In this document: positions 35,579 to 43,454 of the stretch, one piece after another | Position numbering within the stretch: the first letter of the stretch is position 1 | Layout: every line of letters begins with the position of its first letter | Assembly (NCBI RefSeq): GCF_030145815.1 | Contig: NZ_JAIXHL010000001.1 | Span: forward strand, 248,001-312,000 | Direction: 5' to 3' | Length of the DNA stretch: 64,000 bases | Source of the DNA: Sphingomonas sp. | GTDB lineage: Bacteria; Pseudomonadota; Alphaproteobacteria; Sphingomonadales; Sphingomonadaceae | Made by a program: the position numbers and the translations under genes | Notes under the pieces: model-generated | What the model saw: the letters and a program-made list of their open reading frames with translations, nothing else | Database searches by the model: none | What the model was told of the DNA's origin: nothing

Positions 35579-36337
35579 CTATTCCCCACCCTCGAATTGT
35601 TTAAGCGCGGCGCGGGCGGAGGCGCCGATCGGACCGTCGGGGGAGATCTGCGCGGCGCGGGTCCAGGCGGCTCTGGCCCCGGCTTCGTCGCGCGCGACGG
35701 CGGCGATGTTGCCGGCTTCGAGCTGGACCGAGGCGTCGTCGCCGGCCTTTTCGAGCGCGCGGGCGATGTGTTCGCGGGCGAGCGGGATGTTGCCGGTGCG
35801 GCGTGCGAGGTTGGCGGAGAGCAGCCACGCCATGGGGTCCTTCGCCGCGTGGATCAGCGCCTTGTCCAGGTCGCCGCGCGCGCCGGCGAGGTCGCCCGAT
35901 GCGACCAGCGCTCGGGCGCGGTCGAGATGCGCCTCGCCGAGCTCCAGCCCCTTCAGCGTGCCGGTGGCGAGCGCGGCGTCGAGCGCTGAGCGTGCCTTTG
36001 CGGCCTCCCCGGCGGCAAGCCAGGCATTGCCGGCCTGTGCCCAATATTTGGACGCGCGGCGGTCGCGCGCGACTTCGGCTTCGCGTGCCGCCGTTTCGAA
36101 GGCGCCGCCCGCGCTGACCCAGCGCTGCTGCCGGGCATAGGCCATGCCGCGGCATTGTTCGGCGAAGAAGCGCCCGCCCGCCATGCGCCAGCGATTGGCC
36201 TCGGCAATTCCGGCGGCGGGTTCGTCGACCGCAAGCTCGACGCAGCGTTCCCAGCGCTGTTCCTCGGGCGACGGCGGGCCGACGGGGGAGGGCGGCGTGA
36301 CACTCTGGGCGGCGGCGGCGAGGAGCAGGAGCATCAT
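35579..36337 (-). CDS. Exported TPR-repeat protein
   Basis: 252 residues. A short signal peptide ([11 protein letters not shown]) is followed by helical repeats: [60 protein letters not shown] and [20 protein letters not shown], each a TPR-like pair. It should be a periplasmic scaffold. Its ATG overlaps the stop of the alpha/beta hydrolase gene upstream (ATGA). The partner is unknown. Confidence 0.8.
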   Translation of the reverse strand: MMLLLLAAAAQSVTPPSPVGPPSPEEQRWERCVELAVDEPAAGIAEANRWRMAGGRFFAEQCRGMAYARQQRWVSAGGAFETAAREAEVARDRRASKYWAQAGNAWLAAGEAAKARSALDAALATGTLKGLELGEAHLDRARALVASGDLAGARGDLDKALIHAAKDPMAWLLSANLARRTGNIPLAREHIARALEKAGDDASVQLEAGNIAAVARDEAGARAAWTRAAQISPDGPIGASARAALKQFEGGE

Positions 36338-37056
36338 GGCGTGGGGACGAGATCCTCAAGGGTGCGCAGGATCAGGGCGATGTCCTGCGAGCGCGACAGG
36401 CGGTGGTCGCCGTCCTTGACGAGAAGTGTCTGCACATCGTCTGAACGGAGCAGGCCGGCGAGGGTGACGCTGCGCTCCCACGGCACATCGGGGTCGCGCT
36501 GGCCGTGGATCAGCCGGGTGGGGATGGACAGGTCGATGGGGCCATGCATCAGCCGGTTGGCTTCGCCCGAGGACCAGAAGGCACGGGTGGTGACGGTGGG
36601 TTCGGGCGAATAGTCGGACGGCTGTTCGAGGCGGCCTTCGTTGAGCAGCGTCATCTTCTGCGCCTCTGTGAAGCCCCAGTCGGTGAAGTCGGGGGCGGCG
36701 GCGATGCCGACCAGGGCGGCGACGCGATCGGGCCGGGCCTGGGCCACCAGCAGCATGATCCACCCGCCCATCGACGATCCGACGAGGATGACGGGTCCTT
36801 CGATCAGGCGGTCGATCAGCAGCAGCACGTCGTCGCGCCAGCCGGCCAGCGTCTGATCCGCGAACGCGCCCTCGCTCTCGCCGCAGCCGGCATAGTCGAA
36901 GCGCAGAAAGGCGCGGCCGGTGGATTGTGCCCAGGCTTCGAGTGCGACCGCCTTGCTCCCGCTCATGTCGGAGGCATAGCCGGGGAGGAACACGATCGTC
37001 GGACCGGTGCCGGGGCTGTGGTGATAGGCGAGGCGGTGGCCGTTGGCGTTGATCAT
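36334..37056 (-). CDS. Alpha/beta hydrolase (cytoplasmic)
   Basis: 240 residues without a signal peptide. IVFLPGYASDMSGSKA begins the fold; GSSMGGWIM is the nucleophile elbow, LIHGQRDPDVPW carries the acid and KDGDHRLSR the His, a full catalytic triad. Such proteins include carboxylesterases and acyl-protein thioesterase-like enzymes. ATG 37056 chosen; the frame extends into the upstream repeat. Coupled to the downstream TPR gene. Confidence 0.88.
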   Translation of the reverse strand: MINANGHRLAYHHSPGTGPTIVFLPGYASDMSGSKAVALEAWAQSTGRAFLRFDYAGCGESEGAFADQTLAGWRDDVLLLIDRLIEGPVILVGSSMGGWIMLLVAQARPDRVAALVGIAAAPDFTDWGFTEAQKMTLLNEGRLEQPSDYSPEPTVTTRAFWSSGEANRLMHGPIDLSIPTRLIHGQRDPDVPWERSVTLAGLLRSDDVQTLLVKDGDHRLSRSQDIALILRTLEDLVPTP

Positions 37057-37092
37057 GGGAGGGGTCTTAGGGGGTATCGGTAGATTTTGCGA

Positions 37093-37222
37093 CATTCCTC
37101 CCCCGGAGGGGGAGGTGGCACGCGAAGCGTGACGGAGGGGTATTTTCCCCACGCGACGTAGCTTGCCGAAACTACCCCTCCACCGCCTTCGGCGGTCCCC
37201 CTCCCCCTCCGGGGGAGGAATG
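37093..37222. repeat. Multi-hairpin interspersed element (cctcccc family), copy 4
   Basis: Outer arms begin cattcctcccccggaggggg and end in their complement. Internal hairpins are cacgcgaagcgtg and accgccttcggcggt. Unlike the other copies it sits between divergent genes, upstream of both the hydrolase (36334-37056) and the xerC-like gene, where it could affect initiation rather than termination. Confidence 0.85.
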
Positions 37223-37276
37223 AGGGGGTGCGCATTGAACCATGACGTGCGCGGCCCGCTTGGCTAGGGTGCCGCA

Positions 37277-38170
37277 ATGGACGATCGCCCGCTTCCCCTG
37301 CTGTTCGGCGCGCATCTGGCGCGGGATCGGCGGAGGTCGGTGCATACGGTGCGGGCGTATGAGGCGAGCGCGGCGCGGCTGATCAGCTTTCTGTCGGGGC
37401 ATTGGGGCGGGGCGGTGGATCGTGCGGCGCTGGCCAAGGTGAGCGCGGCGGATCTGCGTGCCTATCTGGCGCAGCGGCGCATTGACGGAATCGGCAATGC
37501 CAGCGCGGCGCGGGAGCTGTCGGCGGTGCGGGCGTTTCTGCGCTTTGCGGGCGGGGAGGACGCCGAGCTGCCCCGGCTGCGCGGCCCACGCGTGCGCAAG
37601 GGCGTGCCGCGTCCGGTGTCGCCCGATGAGGCGGTGGCGCTGGCCGAGGAAGTGGCGGACGAGGCGCGCGAACCGTGGATCGCGGCGCGCGACCTCGCGG
37701 TGCTGTTGCTGCTCTATGGCGCGGGGTTGCGGATCGGGGAGGCGATGGCGTTGACTGGTGCTGCGCTGCCGCTGAGCGAAACGCTGCGGGTCACCGGCAA
37801 GCGCGACAAGACGCGGATCGTGCCGCTGTTGCCGCAGGTGCGCGCGGCGGTGGAGGAGTATGTGCGGCTTTGTCCGTATGGCACCGCGCCGGGCGCGCCG
37901 CTGTTTCGCGGGGCGCGGGGCGGGCCGCTCGATCCGGCGCTGGTGCGGCGGGCGGTGCGCAAGGCACGGGTGCAGCTGGGCCTGCCCGAGCGGACGACGC
38001 CGCATGCGCTGCGCCACAGCTTTGCTACGCATCTGCTGGGGCGCGGGGCGGATCTGCGCGCCTTGCAGGAGCTGCTCGGCCATGCCAGCCTGAGTTCGAC
38101 GCAAATCTACACTGCTGTGGACGCTGCGCATCTGCTCGACGTCTATCGCAACGCCCATCCGCGGGCGTGA
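37277..38170 (+). CDS. xerC: Tyrosine recombinase XerC-like
   Basis: 297 residues, XerC/XerD length. These recombinases resolve chromosome dimers at dif. The N-terminal SAM-like domain is followed by the catalytic domain with all six key residues: Arg152 (GAGLRIGEAM), Lys175 (VTGKRDKTR), His243 and Arg246 (HALRHSFATHLL), His269 (LGHASLSSTQIY) and nucleophile Tyr278. Located among core genes with no phage neighbours, so a chromosomal XerC rather than an island integrase. XerC versus XerD is not settled by eye. Confidence 0.92.
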   Translation: MDDRPLPLLFGAHLARDRRRSVHTVRAYEASAARLISFLSGHWGGAVDRAALAKVSAADLRAYLAQRRIDGIGNASAARELSAVRAFLRFAGGEDAELPRLRGPRVRKGVPRPVSPDEAVALAEEVADEAREPWIAARDLAVLLLLYGAGLRIGEAMALTGAALPLSETLRVTGKRDKTRIVPLLPQVRAAVEEYVRLCPYGTAPGAPLFRGARGGPLDPALVRRAVRKARVQLGLPERTTPHALRHSFATHLLGRGADLRALQELLGHASLSSTQIYTAVDAAHLLDVYRNAHPRA

Positions 38171-38234
38171 GCGCGGAACCCTTTCCCCGCTGACCCATTG
38201 GGGTGGCGGGTTTCCAGAACAGGAGAGTGAAACG

Positions 38235-38750
38235 ATGATCCGGACCGGTTGTGCACTTGCCGCACTTGCCCTGACCGCCGCGTGCAGCGGTGGCGCCACC
38301 ACCAGCGACCCCGGTCGCGCGACGGCGCAGCTCAAGCGCGCCGATGGCAGCGCCGCGGGCAGCGCGGTGGCGACGGTGACCAATGGCGGGCTGTCGGTGA
38401 AGGTGTCGGTGACCGGCATTTCCCCCGGGCCGCATGGCGTGCATGTGCACATGACCGGCAAGTGCGACGCGCCGGCCTTCACCACCGCCGGTGGGCACTG
38501 GAACCCCGGCGCGACCAAGCATGGGCTGGAAAATCCGCAGGGCGCGCATGCCGGCGACATGCCCAATCTGATCGTGCGCGCCGATGGGACCGGCACGCTG
38601 ACCTACAAGCTGGGGTCGGGGACGATGGAAGGCTTGCTCGACGCCGATGGCGCGGCGTTCGTGGTCCATGCCGGACCGGACGACCAGAAGACCGATCCGT
38701 CGGGCAATAGCGGTGACCGCATCGCGTGCGGCGTGTTCGCGGCGGGCTAA
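38235..38750 (+). CDS. sodC: Cu/Zn superoxide dismutase, lipoprotein form
   Basis: 171 residues. Lipobox LALTAAC anchors it to a membrane. Copper and zinc ligands are in GPHGVHVHMTGKC, GGHWNPGATKHG and the AHAGDMPNL Asp, with FVVHAGPDD giving the last copper His. Cys in TGKCDAP and IACGVF form the structural disulfide. The SD aggagag precedes ATG 38235. It dismutates superoxide in the periplasm. Monocistronic by position. Confidence 0.96.
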   Translation: MIRTGCALAALALTAACSGGATTSDPGRATAQLKRADGSAAGSAVATVTNGGLSVKVSVTGISPGPHGVHVHMTGKCDAPAFTTAGGHWNPGATKHGLENPQGAHAGDMPNLIVRADGTGTLTYKLGSGTMEGLLDADGAAFVVHAGPDDQKTDPSGNSGDRIACGVFAAG

Positions 38751-38759
38751 GCCGAGGCG

Positions 38760-39299
38760 CTACGGGCCGGTCAGCGCATAGCGCGCGACCGGCTCGTAGC
38801 TTGAGCCGCTCGCGCCGCGGCGGCTTTCGTAGAGCGCCATGTGCGTGACGCTGAACTCCGGGCTTGTCAGTGCGGCATTGCGGGCGAGGAAGGCATCGAC
38901 CGGCCCCGCCGAGCGCGCGAGCCGCGCCAGCGTGATGTACGGCAGATAGGCGCGATGCTCCGGGTCCAGCCCGATGCGCACCAGCGCGCGGTCGATCTTG
39001 CGGTGGAGCGCGGCGAGCGGTTCGCGCGGGGCGACGCCGGCCCAGATCGCATTGGGATGCCCCTTGCTGTCGAACATGCCGCAGCCATCGATGCGTAGCG
39101 GGGGCAGGTCGGCGCGGATCGCCGACAGCGCGGTGGCAATATCCTCCGCCATGCGCGAATCGACTTCGCCGATATAGCGCAGGGTGATGTGGAGCTGGTC
39201 GTCATCCTGCCAGCGGGCGTCGTCGATGCCGTCCATCTGGTCGATCAGCAGGTCGCGAATCGGGGGCGGCGGGCGCAATGCGACGAACAGGCGGTGCAT
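38760..39299 (-). CDS. thpR: RNA 2',3'-cyclic phosphodiesterase (ThpR/LigT), second motif altered
   Basis: 179 residues of the 2H phosphoesterase fold, which opens 2',3'-cyclic phosphates in RNA. The first HxT motif is intact (QLHITLRYIG, His37). The second, normally P-H-x-T-L-A-R, reads YLPYITLARL: Tyr121 (codon TAC at 38937-38939) replaces the catalytic His. Otherwise the protein is full length with MHRLFVALRPP at the start. It may be inactive, altered, or carry one mutation or sequencing error. Confidence 0.88.
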   Translation of the reverse strand: MHRLFVALRPPPPIRDLLIDQMDGIDDARWQDDDQLHITLRYIGEVDSRMAEDIATALSAIRADLPPLRIDGCGMFDSKGHPNAIWAGVAPREPLAALHRKIDRALVRIGLDPEHRAYLPYITLARLARSAGPVDAFLARNAALTSPEFSVTHMALYESRRGASGSSYEPVARYALTGP

Positions 39300-39429
39300 G
39301 GTCCGGCGATTAACCCACTTTGTCAGAGACAGCGATTCCGGTTTTCCTTGAATCTCGCCCGGCAAAGCATGATATTCGGTAACATCCGGGCGGCCGATAT
39401 CCAGAGACCGCCGGGCAAAGGAGTTTGAG

Positions 39430-40176
39430 ATGGCTAACTGGTCTGACCCCCACACGACCGCCGCGCCGTACGCGACGGCCGCAGGTACGCGGGATAGCGC
39501 CGCGTATGATGCGGGGCTGCGGTCCTACATGCTTTCGGTTTACAACTATATGGCATCGGGCGTGCTGCTGAGCGGCATCGTCGCGCTGATGTTTGCCTGG
39601 GGCGGCAGCGAATCGATCGCCGCTTCGGTCTTCGCCAATGGCGGCCCGCTGGTGTGGCTGATCATCCTGTCGCCGCTGGCGATCGTGTTCGCGATGAGCT
39701 TCGGTCAGAACAAGTTCTCGACCGGCGCGCTTCAGGGCATGTTCTGGGCGTTCACGGTGCTGATGGGCCTGTCGCTCTCGACGCTGCTGCTGCGGTATGA
39801 GGGTGCGTCGGTCGCGCAGGCGTTCTTCGCCGCCGCTGCCGGTTTCGCAGGCCTCAGCCTCTATGGCTACACGACCAAGCGTGACCTGTCGGGCTTCGGC
39901 AGCTTCTTGATCGTCGGCCTGATCGGCCTGATTGTTGCGTCGATCATCAACATCTTCCTGAAGGCTGAGACGCTGGCTTGGATCATCAGCATCGCAGGCG
40001 TGCTGATCTTCGCGGGTCTGACGGCGTATGACACGCAGCGGATCAAGAGCGTCTATCAGTATGTCGCCGGCACCGACATGGTCGGCAAGGCGGTGATCAT
40101 GGGTGCGCTGAACCTGTATCTGGACTTCATCAACATGTTCCAGTTCATCCTCAGCATCATCGGCAACCGCGAATAA
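39430..40176 (+). CDS. Bax inhibitor-1/YccA family membrane protein
   Basis: 248 residues with seven predicted transmembrane segments. YDAGLRSYMLSVYNYMASGV is the usual entry into the first helix; the middle TTKRDLSGFGSFLIVGLIGL and the end YLDFINMFQFILSIIGNR are characteristic of TMBIM-fold proteins, some of which are pH-sensitive calcium leak channels. AAAGGAG lies upstream of ATG 39430. A strong terminator follows. Confidence 0.94.
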   Translation: MANWSDPHTTAAPYATAAGTRDSAAYDAGLRSYMLSVYNYMASGVLLSGIVALMFAWGGSESIAASVFANGGPLVWLIILSPLAIVFAMSFGQNKFSTGALQGMFWAFTVLMGLSLSTLLLRYEGASVAQAFFAAAAGFAGLSLYGYTTKRDLSGFGSFLIVGLIGLIVASIINIFLKAETLAWIISIAGVLIFAGLTAYDTQRIKSVYQYVAGTDMVGKAVIMGALNLYLDFINMFQFILSIIGNRE

Positions 40177-40202
40177 TCCGCGCTGCCGATGGCGATTTCG
40201 GG

Positions 40203-40236
40203 AGGGCCCGGCCAGCGATGGCCGGGCCCTTCTGCG
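40203..40236 (+). terminator. Rho-independent terminator of the BI-1 gene
   Basis: GGGCCCGGCC (40204-40213) pairs perfectly with GGCCGGGCCC (40220-40229) across AGCGAT, followed by TTCTGCGTTT. A 10-bp GC stem immediately after the membrane-protein gene. Confidence 0.8.
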
Positions 40237-40302
40237 TTTCGGGGGCGGAACGCGAGATGCAGGGCGCGCGTTTTCATCGTCCACCCATATGGGAGAGAGA
40301 CG

Positions 40303-40539
40303 ATGGACGACGATAACAAGCGCGGCGACGCCGGGACCGACGAGAGCATTACCGAGCGGCTGGAGAAGAATCCCGAGAGTAAGCAGGCGCGGCTGGACCG
40401 CGCACTGGATGAGTCGATGGATGCGTCCGACCCGCCCTCGGGCACGCAGCCGATCCATTCGCATCATGCGGCGCCTTCGACTGGCTATGATGCCGACAAG
40501 GAGGCTGAGTTGGCGAAGGCGAAGGGCGGGGCGGAGTAG
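40303..40539 (+). CDS. Small hydrophilic protein, unknown function
   Basis: 78 residues, strongly charged (MDDDNKRGDAGTDESITERL ... EAELAKAKGGAE) with no hydrophobic segment; probably intrinsically disordered and cytoplasmic. GGGAGAGAG precedes ATG 40303 at good distance, and a terminator separates it from the gene upstream. Codon use matches the neighbours. No family recognised. Confidence 0.65.
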   Translation: MDDDNKRGDAGTDESITERLEKNPESKQARLDRALDESMDASDPPSGTQPIHSHHAAPSTGYDADKEAELAKAKGGAE

Positions 40540-40540
40540 C

Positions 40541-40675
40541 CGTTTGCCGTGATGACCAGGTCGCCAAAGCCCCCGGCTTTGGCTGAAACGTCCGGGGGAC
40601 GTTTCACCTGGTCATTGTCGAAGGGCCGAAGCCACCGCTGTCGGGAATCGCCCTTCGACAGGCTCAGGGCAAACG
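40541..40675. repeat. Inverted repeat copy e, left arm interrupted by a nested palindrome
   Basis: The right arm (40651-40675) and the 25-nt spacer (40626-40650, ccgaagccaccgctgtc core) match the 28.1-kb copy. The left arm is split: cgtttgcc at 40541-40548 and tgtcgaaggg at 40616-40625, with 67 nt (40549-40615) in place of the 7 nt (ctgagct) expected there. Confidence 0.88.
40552..40615. mobile_element. 64-bp cloverleaf-like palindromic mini-element
   Basis: Outer 10-bp perfect inverted repeat ATGACCAGGT (40552-40561) and ACCTGGTCAT (40606-40615). Inside it are two independent hairpins: CCAAAGC/GCTTTGG (40564-40582) and GAAACGTCC/GGACGTTTC (40585-40605). It carries no coding capacity. Its position inside another repeat implies it arrived later. 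Classification as a mobile element is inferred from that nesting; no second copy is seen in this window. Confidence 0.55.
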
Positions 40676-40685
40676 GGGTGTCCCC

Positions 40686-41999
40686 CTAACGTTTCATCAC
40701 ATCGAGCGCCGCCGCCGTCATCGCTTCGGCGGCGGTGCCGATCACCTTTTCCGCATCTGGCGCCCATTTCGGGCTGTGCAGCGAGGGGAGGCCCTTGCCG
40801 CCATTGGCCTGCGCCTTGTCCCACGCGTCCTGCGGGACCCCGCCGACCCAATAGATCACACTCTTCACCGACGGATCGGCGATCGGGTAGCGGCCGAAAT
40901 CCTCGCCCGCCATGGTGGGGGCAATGTCAGTTACGCGCGCCGCGCCGAAGCGGGCGGTGAACAGCGTCTTGAGCTGGCCCGCAAAGGCGGGATCGCTGAC
41001 GGCGGGCGGGGTGAAGGGTTCGCGCACCGTGACGATCGGCATGCGGTCCTCCGGTACGCCCGCCGCGATCGCCTCACCCTTGGCGATGCGCGCGATGCCG
41101 TCGAGCAACTGCTTGCGCACTTCGGGCGTATAGGCGCGGACGGTGAGCAGCAGCAGCGCCTGATCCGGGATGATGTTGTGGCGGGTGCCGCCCTGGAAGC
41201 TGCCGACCGTGACCACGGCGGAATCGAGCGGATCGATCTCACGCGCGACCAGCGTCTGCAGCGCCGAGACGATGCGCGCGCCGAGCACGATCGGGTCCTT
41301 CGTCGTCGCGGGATAGGCACCGTGGCCACCGACGCCCTTCACCACGATATCGACCGAATCGACGCTGGCGAAGGTCGGGCCGGCGCGGACGCCGATCACG
41401 CCGGCGGGCAGCGCGGCGCTGTTGTGGAAAGCGATGGCGTGGGTCGGCTTGGGGAAGCGGGTGTAGAGGCCGTCCTTGAGCATCGCGAGCGCGCCGGCGC
41501 TGTTTTCCTCCGCCGGTTGCGCGACCATGACGACGGTGCCGCGCCACTGGTCCTTCATCGCCGCGAGGTTGCGCAGCGTGCCGACCCAGGCGGTCATGTG
41601 CGTATCGTGCGCGCAGGCGTGCATGACGCCGCTCTCGACCCCCTCGGGCGTGCGCGTGCGCACCTTTGACGCGAAGGGCAGGCCGGTTTCCTCGGTCACC
41701 GGCAGGCCGTCCATGTCCGCGCGGATCAGCACGACCGGGCCGTCGCCATTCTTCAGCACCGCGACCACGCCGGTCCCGCCGACCTGTTCGGTGACAGTGT
41801 AGCCGGCCTTGCGCGCTTCGGCGGCGAGCTTGGCGGCGGTCTTCACCTCGGCCTGGCTGACCTCCGGGTTCGCATGGAGGTCGCGGTACAGCGTCATCAG
41901 CGAGGGGAGTTCGCGCGTGGTGGCGTCGCGGACGCTGTCGGCGGCGGCAGGGGCGGCGAGCGCGAGCGTCGCGGCGGCGGTGGCGAGGAGCGTCTTCAT
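40686..41999 (-). CDS. Exported M20 family amidohydrolase
   Basis: 437 residues with signal peptide (cleavage near AAAD). The M20/M28-type di-zinc amidohydrolase layout is visible: RADMDGLPVTEETGLPF, MHACAHDTHMTAW with Cys/His ligands, QPAEENSAGALAML with the catalytic Glu pair, the dimerisation insert GVGGHGAYPATTKDPIVLGA and a late TMAGEDFGRY. Family members hydrolyse N-acyl amino acids or hippurate-like amides; substrate here unknown. ATG 41999 is clear. Confidence 0.93.
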   Translation of the reverse strand: MKTLLATAAATLALAAPAAADSVRDATTRELPSLMTLYRDLHANPEVSQAEVKTAAKLAAEARKAGYTVTEQVGGTGVVAVLKNGDGPVVLIRADMDGLPVTEETGLPFASKVRTRTPEGVESGVMHACAHDTHMTAWVGTLRNLAAMKDQWRGTVVMVAQPAEENSAGALAMLKDGLYTRFPKPTHAIAFHNSAALPAGVIGVRAGPTFASVDSVDIVVKGVGGHGAYPATTKDPIVLGARIVSALQTLVAREIDPLDSAVVTVGSFQGGTRHNIIPDQALLLLTVRAYTPEVRKQLLDGIARIAKGEAIAAGVPEDRMPIVTVREPFTPPAVSDPAFAGQLKTLFTARFGAARVTDIAPTMAGEDFGRYPIADPSVKSVIYWVGGVPQDAWDKAQANGGKGLPSLHSPKWAPDAEKVIGTAAEAMTAAALDVMKR

Positions 42000-42035
42000 G
42001 ACGCTACCCTAACCCACCCCGCGCCCTGCGCAACG

Positions 42036-42659
42036 CTAACCCGCCGGGACCAGTTCGATCACGTCGAGCTGCGAATCGAAATTGGGATAGGGCAGGACTA
42101 GCCGCCAGCGGCCCACCGCGACGCGCTCGACATAACCGGCCATGTCGCGCTTACGGTCGAGGCTGTAGGGGAATGGCTTGGTCTCGTCGCCGAGTTCGAG
42201 CGCGCCGAGGAAAATGACGCGTGCATCGGTTTCGGCGTAGAGCGTGCCCGATGGGCGCTGTTCGCCCTCCGACACCGCGAAGACCGGCATCTCGCCATCG
42301 CGACCTACGCGACAGCGCACAGGCGCGCGCTCGGCGAAGGTCTGCAGGCCCGGGCGATAGGCGCCGAGCTTGAAGGTGCGGCAGCGATACTCGCCGGCGG
42401 GGGGCATGGCATTTGCCATCGCCCGGTCGGGCTCGAACAATGCGCCCTCGCGCGCGATGACGCCATTGTCGGCGGTGCGGGCGGCGGGCAGGGCGGTGGT
42501 CCATGCCTTGCGCCAGTCGCGCAGGCGGTTGCGATCCTGATCGGTGGTGACCGCGCGCCAGCGGGTTTCGGGTGGGGTATCGACGAGGCTGAGGCCGTCG
42601 CGTGCGCAACCCGCGAGCGCGGCTCCGGCGAGCAGAGCAAGGAGCGTGGCGCGGGTCAT
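42036..42659 (-). CDS. DUF4893-type lipoprotein
   Basis: 207 residues. Lipobox LAGAALAGC. The mature protein begins with helical DQDRNRLRDWRKAWTTALPA, then PAGEYRCRTFKLG and PVRCRVGRDGEMPVF, as in DUF4893. Cysteine pairs suggest a disulfide. ATG 42659 overlaps the stop of the upstream 3-hydroxybutyrate dehydrogenase gene (ATGA). Function unknown. Confidence 0.8.
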   Translation of the reverse strand: MTRATLLALLAGAALAGCARDGLSLVDTPPETRWRAVTTDQDRNRLRDWRKAWTTALPAARTADNGVIAREGALFEPDRAMANAMPPAGEYRCRTFKLGAYRPGLQTFAERAPVRCRVGRDGEMPVFAVSEGEQRPSGTLYAETDARVIFLGALELGDETKPFPYSLDRKRDMAGYVERVAVGRWRLVLPYPNFDSQLDVIELVPAG

Positions 42660-43441
42660 GCGGCGGTCCACCCGCCATCCATGCTGTAATTCGCGCCGGT
42701 GATCGACCGCGCATCGTCGCGGCAGAGGAACAATGTCAGCGCCGCGACCTGTTCGGGCAGCACGAATTCCTTGGTCGGCTGTGCGGCGAGGAGGACGTCG
42801 TTCATCACCTGCTCACGCGTCATCCCGCGCGCCTTCATCGTGTCGGGGATCTGGTTCTCGACCAAAGGCGTCCAGACATAGCCGGGCGAGATGCAGTTGA
42901 CGGTGATGCCGTCGGTCGCGGTTTCGAGCGCTATCGTCTTGGTCAGCCCGGCCACGCCATGCTTGGCGGCGACATAGGCGGACTTGTTGGGGCTTGCGAC
43001 GAGCGAATGCGCCGAGGCGGTGTTGATGATGCGGCCCCATTTCGCGGCCTTCATGTGCGGCACCGCTGCGCGCATCATGTGCCAGGCCGAGGACAGGTTG
43101 ATCGCGATGATCGCGTCCCATTTTTCGGGCGGAAATTCCTCGATCTTCGCGACATGCTGGATGCCGGCATTGTTGACGATGATGTCGGGCCCGCCGAGTT
43201 CGGCATGGCAGCGCTCGACCATCGCGTAGATTGCGTCGGGCTTGCTCATGTCGGCAGCGTCGTAGAGCGCCTTGGCACCGCTGATCGCTTCCAGTCCGGC
43301 GCGTTCGGTCTCGATCGCATCGGCGTCGCCGAACCCGTTGATCATCACGCTCGCGCCCTCGGCTGCCAGCGCCTTGGCAATGGCGAGGCCGATGCCCGAT
43401 GTGGAGCCGGTGACGATGGCGGATCTGCCCTTGAGGAACAT
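42656..43441 (-). CDS. 3-Hydroxybutyrate dehydrogenase (SDR family)
   Basis: 261 residues. A classical short-chain dehydrogenase: NAD-binding TGSTSGIG (about 11-18), NNAGIQHV, catalytic Ser and the Tyr-Lys pair in SAHSLVASPNKSAYVAAKHG, and the C-terminal ISPGYVWTPLVENQIPDTMK and GANYSMDGGWTA. These features match D-3-hydroxybutyrate dehydrogenases of the PhbH/BdhA type, which oxidise 3-hydroxybutyrate released from PHB. Just upstream is a patatin-like lipase gene (13 bp gap). Confidence 0.9.
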   Translation of the reverse strand: MFLKGRSAIVTGSTSGIGLAIAKALAAEGASVMINGFGDADAIETERAGLEAISGAKALYDAADMSKPDAIYAMVERCHAELGGPDIIVNNAGIQHVAKIEEFPPEKWDAIIAINLSSAWHMMRAAVPHMKAAKWGRIINTASAHSLVASPNKSAYVAAKHGVAGLTKTIALETATDGITVNCISPGYVWTPLVENQIPDTMKARGMTREQVMNDVLLAAQPTKEFVLPEQVAALTLFLCRDDARSITGANYSMDGGWTAA

Positions 43442-43454
43442 GCGATACTCCTGA

